Positions 8,129 to 15,479 of a stretch of DNA of 15,479 bases are shown here, piece after piece. The DNA lies in assembly GCA_015179025.1 (NCBI GenBank), contig WHUX01000649.1:1-15479 (forward strand), in the 5' to 3' direction. A model generated the notes under the pieces. That model saw only the letters and a program-made list of their open reading frames with translations, was not told the DNA's origin and did not search any database. The stretch is from Terfezia claveryi (lineage: Eukaryota; Ascomycota; Pezizomycetes; Pezizales; Pezizaceae). Numbering within the stretch: the first letter of the stretch is position 1; each line of letters starts with the position of its first letter. A program made the position numbers and the translations under genes.

Positions 8129-9508
8129 GTAAGAAATAGAAGGAGAGCAGAACGACTGACAAGGAGAATTCCTATACAAGTGTACAGTTCTCAATCCATA
8201 ACCTATTTTTACAGCGAAAAGCTAGAAAAGGTTTTGACCAAAATTGACTCATTCCTGGACAAAATGTCTCCTGAAGAAGAGGGAACCTATCATCAAGAGC
8301 CTGGAGAAAGCTCAAAAGCGGCAGGGAAGTGAAAGGCGAGAGAAGAGAGAAATAGTCCTGCAGTGCCTCGTGAAGTTCAAATTGCAACCTTGGGCCCAGT
8401 GGCTTTTTATCCTTTACCTGGTCAACAGGGAGCACTTTATTTCGACGGAACAGATGTCTCTGATTTCCTTGCCAAATGGGATAATCTAACAGTTGAGTGG
8501 ACAGAGGAGTAAAAGATAAAGAGAATTGTCCAATACTGTGAGAAATCAATTGGAAAATATCTCAAGACAATTAGGTCGTACAAGGAGAACGATTGGGATG
8601 AATTCAAGAAGCAACTGTTGAAGGATTTCAGGGCCAGTGACTCAGAGTTGAAAAGGATCACGGTAAAGGACTTGCGAAGGATAGTATCGGAAATGAGAAA
8701 GAAGGAAAATTCAAGTCCTGGAGACTACCGCTCGTTCATCATCGAATACAGTGAACGATCAGAAATGTTATTGGAGAAAAGAAGGTTAGATGAGTAGACT
8801 AGGATTACATTATTCTGGCGAGCCTTCAAAATTCGTGCAGGAGATATGATATGCAAGAAGTGTGAGATCGATCTAGAGAATCCTGACACACTCATAGATA
8901 AGTGGGAGGACGTCAAGCAGACCACGTTGGAATGGTCAGAGGATAAAGGGTCGCAGATGACAATGTTCTTTATGGAAGAAGAAGATGAGACAGAATATGA
9001 AGAAACGGTACCTCAAGTCAAGATACTTAAGAATGAAAGTAAGCACAAGGAGACAAAGAAGGAAACCTCAAAGAAGCAGGAAAAGGCGGACCCTATGAAT
9101 GAGATCGTCAACCAACTGAGAGATTTGAAGCTTCAGTACTTAGAAGCTCAGCAAAGTGCTAAAGAGGAAGCAATCAAGCGAGATCTTGAGTTAGCAGAGC
9201 TCAAGAAGATAGCCACAATGACTCCTAAGTTGCAACAACCACAACAACTGTACAATCCCAATCAGTATGGACGAAGAGATTATCAATCCAATACAGGGAA
9301 TCAAGGTGGGGGACAAAGGTTTTGAGGATGTTTTTGGGATGGTGGAATGCATAGGAGAGATGAATATAAGGACTTCCAGAAGGCGATCGAAAGAGGAGAC
9401 GTACATTTCCGTGGAGCCTCTCTATTCTTAGGACAAGAAGAAACGGAAGAGACAATTAGGGTGCCTTATCCAACAGTAGCTGAGGACGGACAGGTAACTG
9501 AATGGTAG
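8129..9508 (+). pseudogene. Gag capsid/nucleocapsid region of element 2
   Basis: One register runs from 8129 past 9508, interrupted by TGA 8330, TAA 8510, TAG 8795, TGA 9323 and TAG 9506. An ATG at 8264 lies in it. The stretch LYFDGTDVSDFLAKWDNL (about 8432-8485) and the following Trp/Lys/Glu-rich helical region resemble fungal Ty3/Gypsy capsid domains. A coiled-coil-like segment lies at about 9095-9215 and a Gln/Asn/Gly-rich tail just before 9323. A zinc knuckle then appears ruined at about 9329-9370 (GCFWDGGMHRRDEY): the first Cys and the His remain, the second Cys seems to have dropped out, and the last Cys is Tyr. Gag would form the particle and package RNA. Confidence 0.75.
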
Positions 9509-10651
9509 AAGGAATGGGTGGAGAAAGCGTTAAAGACTAAGGAATCAAAAATCGATTCGATTAAGTCTATTTCCAGCACAATAACACTACAAGAACAAAA
9601 GCCTAGTGTGAAGACTATGACCCATGAAGGAGAAGGATACAAATGTGGGAAGATGAATAGGCAGCCAATGATCTATAAGCCAGTCCAAACACAAGGCGAA
9701 TCTAGGAATATGAAGGAAGGAATTATTCCTAGAGAATCTCGAGAAAGAATGAAATTCTGGCCACCCAGTAATCTAAAGCCACCATCAAATCAAAGGAAGC
9801 CACAAGAAGAACAGAAGGTGCAGGAGCCTACGATGGAAGATGAGATAATGAAGAATATAGAGGAATTGAAGGAGCTTGAACCTAAGAAGAAAAGGATAAA
9901 GAAAAAGCCAGAAGAAAAGAAGATCGAAGAAATAGAAGAAGTTAAGAATGTCCCTATTTGGATGTGGATGAGGGAAAACTTAGACCTCAATAAAATTGCT
10001 CATAAGTTAATGAGTGGTAGAGGACTCAATCCGGAAGAGATCCTAGCAACAGCGGGGCCAGAGTTAGTACAGTGGTGTACAGGAATCAGAAGAGTTCTGC
10101 GAATTATGGAAACGCAGCATTATATAGAGAAAAAGATGGATGTAGTAATATCACTGGTGTACAGGAATGAATCGGATAGAGAGCTTTATGCAGCGGCATG
10201 CCCAGTGTGCGTTGCAGCTCTAAATGATAATGCAGAAGATATGTTGGAAATACTAATTGATGGAGGATCCGAGTTGAACTTAGTGAGGGAGGACATCGTT
10301 AAGGAATACAACATACCAATTGACGTTAAAGTGAACTGGTCCGTAGGGGGGGCTACGGGACATAGTACGTGAGTGGTAGGAGTCTGCCACAAAGTTACAA
10401 TTACGATAGGAGGAGTGGTAACCAGCGGTCGTTTCTTCGTAATGGTGAACCTAACCCGTGAAATCATACTTGGCAGACCTTGGGTAAGGTCTGTCAAAAT
10501 GAAGGAAGATAATTGTGATGATGGAAATTGCTATATTACGGTTATGGGCATCGATGGAGACGAGGTTATGTTCTGCGCGGTACCAGCTAATCATGGGAGG
10601 AATAGAGAGGAGGCAAGGTTTATGACTCTGGAGAGAAATGAAGAAAGTTAA
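9509..10651 (+). pseudogene. Gag-Pol linker and aspartic protease of element 2
   Basis: This continues the Gag register after TAG 9506. It starts with a Lys/Glu-rich, highly charged linker (about 9820-9945). A Trp-containing segment and the protease follow. The catalytic loop is EILIDGGSELNLV, with the Asp codon at 10259-10261, and the closing motif is IILGRPWV at about 10465-10490. DGG in place of DT/SG seems to be this lineage's variant, by memory of related fungal elements. TGA at 10370-10372 interrupts the domain midway. The frame ends at TAA 10649-10651, whose last base is the A of an ATG opening the Pol frame. Confidence 0.78.
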
Positions 10652-12828
10652 TGAGTAACTCAGGAATCATTGACCTTATGATAAGGCCGCGAAAAGAGGA
10701 AAAGAAGATGGAATCTGTTCTTGGCGTTCCGGAAGATATTGTTAGGGATGTTGTGCATGATTTTGATTACAATACCTCAGGTGTTAAGGAGAAGTTCGTT
10801 TTGAGTAGGAAAGCAGTACGTGAAAGTTATTAGAAAGGATCAGTCCCTGGCGTTATGGGCGAAATGGGCGAAGAAAAAGCAAGAAGGATATCATGGATTC
10901 AGATGTTATACAAGAAGAAAGCTGATAAGATAAGACCTGTGAATAAGCCTTACGAGAATGGTGCAAAACCTGCCAGAGATGAAAATTGGCGAAACAAACA
11001 CATCAAATGGGAACAATCACTATTTGAGAGTCGTGCCAAATCTAGCAAAGCTATTGAATCAAACATTAATTTATCCCTCTATGAAAAGGGATGGATTATA
11101 CCCAAATTCTCAAAGATTTCGAAAGGTTCGAGATTGACTTCAGAATGTATCAAGGATCTGAAAATCGGAGAAGGCATCACCATGCAGGAAAAGGAAATTT
11201 TGTTAGAGGTTTTGTTCAATCGAGAAGCAGCAATAGCATTTGATTTCACATAGAAAGTAGTCTTCAGAGAGGAAGTCGAGCCTCTGCACTAAATTTCAAC
11301 CATTCCGCATGAACCATGGCAAGTACCAAGTTTTCGTATACCTAAAGCATTGATTCCGGAGGTTACGAAAATTTGCAAGGACAGAATTCAATGTGGAGCA
11401 CTAGAACACAGCTTTGGGCCTTACAGGAATCCATGGTTTCTCATTAAGAAGAAAAATGGAAAATACCGGCTAATTAATGCAGCGACACACTTAAATGCGG
11501 TAACGCTCAAAGATGCTTCTCTTCCACTAGCAGTTGATGAGTTTAGCGAAGAATTTTCTAGATATCCTCTAGTTTCCTTGATGGATTTGTTTTCTGGATA
11601 CGATCAATGTGCTTTAGCACCAGAGTCTAGGGATTTAACTGCCTTCGTCACTCCTTTTGGGTTATTGCGCATGATGACCTTACCGTAAGGATATACGAAT
11701 AGAGTCCAAGTTTTTGATAGAGTTATTAGGAAGGCCATTAGGGTACAAATTGGGAAGAGACTAGCTGCTCCGTTTATAGACGATATTGTGTCTAAAACTA
11801 GTTCAAGAAGTTGGTATAAGTTGGAGGATGGGACTTTCGCAGAGTTTTTCCCTGTTATTAGGCGATTTGTTTTAGAGGCTATTTATTCTATTGACCAGAC
11901 TTTAGCGGATCTTGAAAGAGTAGGGGCAACCATCGCTAGAGAGAAGAGTGAATATTTGAAGGACGGACTAAAGATTGTCTCTTTCATGTATGGATCAGAA
12001 GGAAGGACTCTAGTAGAAGAGAAGATCAGAAAGATAGTGGATTGGCTCCCGTGTCGGAATGTAACAGAGATCAAGGCTTTTCTGGGAACTTGTGTTTATT
12101 ACCGATTTTGGATAGAAAAATTCACATGGATAGCGGAACCTTTGTATAAGCTCACAAGAAGCAAGGAAGTGTTCAGCTGGGGGGAAGAGCAAGAAGAAGC
12201 AATGGCAGAGCTCAAATTAAGATTGACTAGTCCACCCGCATTACGACCAATAGATTACGAGCACAATCGGGGCAGAATTATCCTATCGGTTGATTCGTCA
12301 TTACTAGGATGGGGAGCGATACTGTAACAGGCCGAGCCGGACAATGAAAAAAGAAGACATCTGGCCAGATATAAGAACGGGGTTTGGAAAGGCACAGAAA
12401 AAGGCTATGATTCAGGGAAACTGGAGTGCCGAGGCCTGCTAAAGGCACTAAAAAAGACACGAAATTACCTATATGGAGTACGATTACTAGTTGAGATTAA
12501 TGCGAATACACTAGTACATCAATTAAATCAACTGGCATCAGACTTACCTGGATCAGTAGTCAATAGATGGCTTGCATGGATATGATTATTTGATTTTGAA
12601 GTAAAGCATGTGTCTGGAAAGAAGCATAGAGGACTAGATGGATTGTCTAGGAGGGAAAGAGGAAAGAATTCGTCTGAGGAAATAGCTCCTAATGAATTCG
12701 ACTGTACTCTTGATGCCGACTTGGATACTATTAATGGAACACCTCTGAGATGTGGGATACCGGCACAAGCAATAGTTGCAGATGCGGAGTGGTATGAAGA
12801 GATCGTAGGGTTCCTTACCACTATGTAA
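10651..12828 (+). pseudogene. Reverse transcriptase and RNase H of element 2
   Basis: A single register runs from the ATG at 10651 with stops at 10831, 11251, 11290, 11686, 12325, 12583 and 12826. RT landmarks are RNPWFLIKKKNGKYRLINA (about 11428-11484), SLMDLFSGYDQ (motif A, about 11575), LP-stop-G at 11680-11691, where RTs nearly always have Gln, and FIDD at 11773-11784. The thumb/connection segment reads KAFLGTCVYYRFWI at about 12074. RNase H shows Asp in ILSVDSSLLGWG (about 12280-12315), Glu in LECRGLLKAL (about 12421) and Asp in GLDGLSRR (about 12634). The third acidic site is Asn (codon AAT 12499-12501, EINAN), so the nuclease would probably be inactive even without the stops. Confidence 0.88.
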
Positions 12829-14084
12829 AGACCACAAGGAATATCGAATAAGGAGTATCGGAAATTAAGACACAGAGTGACGAAGTTCCTAATAAGAGAT
12901 AACCATCTTTATTGTCGCATGAAGCGGAATCTTCTACCAGCAAAAGTCATCTGGGACGCAGAGGAACGACAGTACATCCTACGAGAATTGCACGATGAAA
13001 GCGGACATAGAGGACGGAATGGAACATACCAGAAAGTGAAGCTTCGATATTGGTGGAAAAGCCTCTACACTGACGTAAAAGACTATGTTCAGACATATGA
13101 TCAATGTCAACGAAGAAAACCTAACCAATATGACGAAGAACTTCACCCGACAATATACAGTGCAAAGTGGAGAAAAGTTGGACTCGACATAATCTACATG
13201 CCAAGAGATGCTGGGTGCGGGTACATTGTTGCGATAAGGGATGACCTTACCGGATGGATCGAAGCGAAAGGAATCAGAAAGGCAAATGCAAAGACAGTAG
13301 CAGCCTTCATTTTGGAGTGGATAGCTAGGTTCGGAGTACCAGCACAGATAGTGTGCGATAACGGCTCGGAAAATAAAGGAGAAGTGCAAGAGCTTTTGCA
13401 ATAGTACAATATCGTGAATATAGCAATTGCTGTATACCATCCTCAGTCTAATGCATTGGTGGAATGGAGACATTAACAGATTATTGATGCACTAGATAAA
13501 TTGGGCAAAAATTAGACAAAGAACCTACCGTTTGTTCTTTGGGCCGATCGTATCACTATTCGAGCATCAACCGGGTTCCCACCATTTACGCTAGTATTCG
13601 GACAAGACTGTGTTTTACCCATTGAGCTAACTGCGATTTCATGGGCAATGGTAGACTGGAATCGGGTACATACAGAGAACAATTATTAGCAACTAGAACG
13701 AAGCAACTGGAAAGAAAAGAAGAAATCTTGAGAGCTACTGCTGAGAGATTGGCCGAAAATCGTTTGCTAAATAAATAATTCTTTGACCAAAGAAGGCAAC
13801 AAAGAGTTGAAGATTTGGATATCGGTGATCTGGTCCTTTTCTATATTTCTGTATTAACAAAACAATGGTCTAGGAAGTTAGAGAACCATTGGCTTGGCCC
13901 TCATAGAATTAAAGATTTGCACAGGGATAGGGGTACCTACCTTCTGGAAGAGTTAGACAGTACCCAAATAAAGCTACCGTACCCGGGGGAAAGGCTGAAA
14001 CGCTTCTACCCATGAACAGGGGTCGACTGCGAAGAATATGGACTACCACAAGAGGAAGTAGAGGAAATGGAACTGGATGAATAG
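12829..14084 (+). pseudogene. Integrase of element 2
   Basis: The same register as RT continues to about 13672, then shifts by one base and runs to TAG 14082. The zinc domain has two His (LRELHDESGHRGRNG, about 12985-13025), but the first Cys of the CxxC pair is Tyr (TAT 13096), with the second Cys at 13105. The catalytic core keeps Asp 13186 (VGLDIIYM), Asp 13357 (IVCDNGSE) and Glu 13462 (SNALVEW). In-frame stops are at 13402, 13474, 13513, 13776 and 14013. A C-terminal module (HWLGPHRI, then PYPGERLKRFYP at 13974-14012) corresponds to GPY/F. No chromodomain follows; the last residues are acidic. Confidence 0.88.
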
Positions 14085-14386
14085 GTGTAGTTTAATATAG
14101 TGTGTTACAAATTTGCATATGGTGTTATAGGGCAAGTCTAAGCATTGCAGTGTTTTTAATGCGTTTTATCTTATTTAGTGTACCTTACTACATGGTTGAA
14201 GGAAAAAGGAGTATATAAAGGTGGAAAGCAAGAGCTAAGTCTTCCTTTTCTTTCCTCCTCAGGATAACCATCAACATCACGTAACAGCCTTCTTCAGTTT
14301 TCAGGAAAATACTGAAAAAACTTTGCCCATATTCACCAATATATCTCTAGTCTTCCTATTACTATTCCTTACCTATATTCCCCACA
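14085..14386 (+). promoter_or_regulatory. LTR-like or promoter segment upstream of the unidentified gene
   Basis: No coding sequence is apparent. It begins GTGTAGTTTAATATAG right after the integrase stop and contains TATATAAAG. A strongly pyrimidine-rich stretch follows at about 14239-14260 (CTTCCTTTTCTTTCCTCC), typical of fungal transcription start regions, and the segment ends at CCCACA just before the inferred start of the next gene. It could be the 3' LTR of element 2, part of another LTR, or an ordinary promoter. I found no second copy in the window to prove an LTR. Confidence 0.5.
14212..14219 (+). promoter_or_regulatory. TATA box before the unidentified gene
   Basis: TATATAAA, followed by GG and then, about 20 bases later, a pyrimidine-rich tract. 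It lies 168 bases upstream of the inferred original start codon at 14387. Confidence 0.65.
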
Positions 14387-15479
14387 ATATCTTCTTCTGG
14401 ACTGGAGCTTGCTCGACCATTCACTATCACAGAAGGAGAATTACAGACGAAATTCACGGAAATAATGATCAGCGAGAGTATTGTCAACACTCAGTTTGAA
14501 GGAGCGGTCAAATCCATCGTCGGCGGACCAAATCAATGGAGATTTCTGAAGGGAATAGCACGATTAACAAGAGAAATAGGAGAAAGAGTTGGAGCACTTG
14601 CAGCAGCTCAGACAACATTGATCACACAAGCCATAGATGCCGAACTAGCAGCATGGGGAGTTTCTCGTGAATAAGCCAAACAAGAGCTACAAATAGACGA
14701 GTTAGATAGATTGGGCTCTGTGTATACTGTTGCTCTTCGAAGATGCCGTAATTACAATCTTCTGACGGAAAAATATTGGAGCCCAGAATGGACAATACTT
14801 ATGGGCGAGCTCTATCTCTTTGGCCATCTATCGAATTCACCCGACTATGTTCCCTTGCAGCACAACTATTATCATTTGATCGTGGCATGGATTTAGTTGA
14901 TGATATCATGCCATTAATCAGGACCGAAATCGCTGCTCGAAAAGAAACGCCAAGAACCAAGAAGGATGACTGGGCAACAGCAGAAGACATTCGGTGGGTA
15001 CTTCAGAATGCTAACCTACCACTGTTGCTCGAACCACATCAGAAGAAATACCATCCAGCCTATACTGCGATGTTGAGATCGTTGGCAGATCGAATGGGTC
15101 AGGACAACCTCTTAAATTCTTTGGAGAATGCGGAAGCCAGGGAAAGAGAGAACCAAAGTCAAGAGGCAGCAGAAGCGGCATTGTCTTCTGTGCCACGAAT
15201 CCCCGCCGCATCGGTAGTAATACCACCCAATCCTGCAACTTCGACAAGGCAAAGTACACGGATAAGAGGGCGACAGACAACTCGTGGACGTGGCCAGACT
15301 CGTAAGCGCCAAAGAGCACCCCCGCAAGAGCAACTCCCCGCCTACAAGCGAATGCGGATAGAGGAGGCAAATGAAGAGGACTGCGATTCTGAAGTGCTAA
15401 GGTTGTTGGACCATTCGACACAAGAAGACGTTGACGCCATGAACTCAGAAACTCTCAACGATCTACTCGTGGTAGGTTA
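14387..15479 (+). pseudogene. Unidentified protein gene, broken, running off the window end
   Basis: I do not recognise this gene. Protein-like sequence begins upstream of the first ATG (14465) in the same register, at SSSGLELARPFTITEGELQ. The codon before it, ATA 14387-14389, sits in a good start context (CCCACA-ATA-TCT), so the start codon was probably ATG and has been lost. The frame meets TAA at 14672-14674 but continues convincingly to about 14803. It then shifts register, and that frame stays open to the last base (15479). At least 360 residues are present: mostly helical, Leu/Ala/Glu-rich, then an Arg/Gly-rich basic tract at about 15247-15320 (STRIRGRQTTRGRGQTRKRQ) that could bind nucleic acid or act as a nuclear signal, then an acidic stretch. 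No zinc knuckle or enzyme motif is visible. Alternatives: first ORF of another retroelement, extra 3' ORF of element 2, or dead host gene. Confidence 0.55.

Larger units (their letters stand above)
7849..14084 (+). mobile_element. Degenerate Ty3/Gypsy LTR retrotransposon without chromodomain (element 2)
   Basis: Domains in order are Gag, broken zinc knuckle, protease, reverse transcriptase, RNase H and integrase with a GPH-type C-terminal module. This is again Ty3/Gypsy order, but a lineage clearly different from element 1: the RT has FIDD instead of YIDD, the protease has DGGSE, and no chromodomain follows integrase. After 8129 only two register changes are seen (10649-10651 and about 13672), with about 18 in-frame stops including the one ending the Gag-protease frame. 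No LTR pair could be identified inside the window, so both ends are approximate. Confidence 0.88.

Noticed and set aside
8125..8214. A small intron (GTAAGT at 8125, pyrimidine-TACAG ending at 8214) linking two Gag frames
   Set aside because: The donor is good, but no branch site lies at a convincing distance. Introns are rarely kept in retrotransposons, which pass through RNA, and decay explains the frame change.
9790..9990. Ser/Phe/Ile-rich minus-strand reading frame resembling a membrane protein
   Set aside because: It is a shadow of the AAG/GAA-rich charged linker of element 2.
8330..14015. Alternative genetic code with TAA/TAG read as Gln
   Set aside because: TGA stops occur too, normal CAA and CAG are common in the same frames, and element 1 and key catalytic residues are also damaged. 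Pseudogene decay is simpler.
14085..14386. 5' LTR of a third retroelement starting at TGTAG and ending at CCACA
   Set aside because: Protein-like sequence begins immediately after it, leaving no room for a primer-binding site, and no second copy exists in the window. Kept only as an alternative.

Overview
The window reads as transposon-dense DNA from a fungus, most likely a basidiomycete. That placement is an inference from the style of the retroelement polyproteins, not from any diagnostic host gene. No intact host gene, rRNA, tRNA, CRISPR array or bacterial-type operon was seen. Nearly everything that can be recognised lies on the + strand and belongs to two decayed Ty3/Gypsy-type LTR retrotransposons lying head to tail.

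Element 1 (1 to about 7412, 5' LTR outside the window) is a chromovirus. Its order is Gag with a zinc knuckle, aspartic-protease-like domain, reverse transcriptase (YIDD), RNase H, a long linker carrying three further zinc-finger-like motifs, integrase (HHCC and DDE core), a GPF-type C-terminal domain, a chromodomain and a basic tail. A 3' LTR of about 600 bp follows, with a 41-bp tandem repeat, a TATA box and several perfect hairpins. The reading frame is broken at least 15 times, mostly by changes of reading frame.

A 436-base stretch (7413-7848) has no recognisable gene. Element 2 (about 7849-14084) is a different, non-chromodomain Ty3/Gypsy lineage: Gag with a ruined zinc knuckle, protease (DGGSE), reverse transcriptase (FIDD), RNase H and integrase. 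It decays differently from element 1. Long frames stay in register for kilobases and are interrupted almost only by single stop codons, with missense losses at some metal-binding or catalytic positions. The Gag-protease frame and the Pol frame meet at a TAATG overlap.

Downstream, 14085-14386 looks like a promoter or LTR-like stretch with a TATATAAAG box. After it comes a protein-coding sequence I do not recognise (14387 to the window end). It has a likely lost start codon, one in-frame stop, one frameshift, and an Arg/Gly-rich basic tail. It could be an accessory or third ORF of element 2, the first ORF of another element, or a dead host gene.

The window is mainly a retroelement graveyard. 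The two parts that might hold something new are the zinc-motif cluster inside the element 1 pol and the unidentified gene at the right edge.
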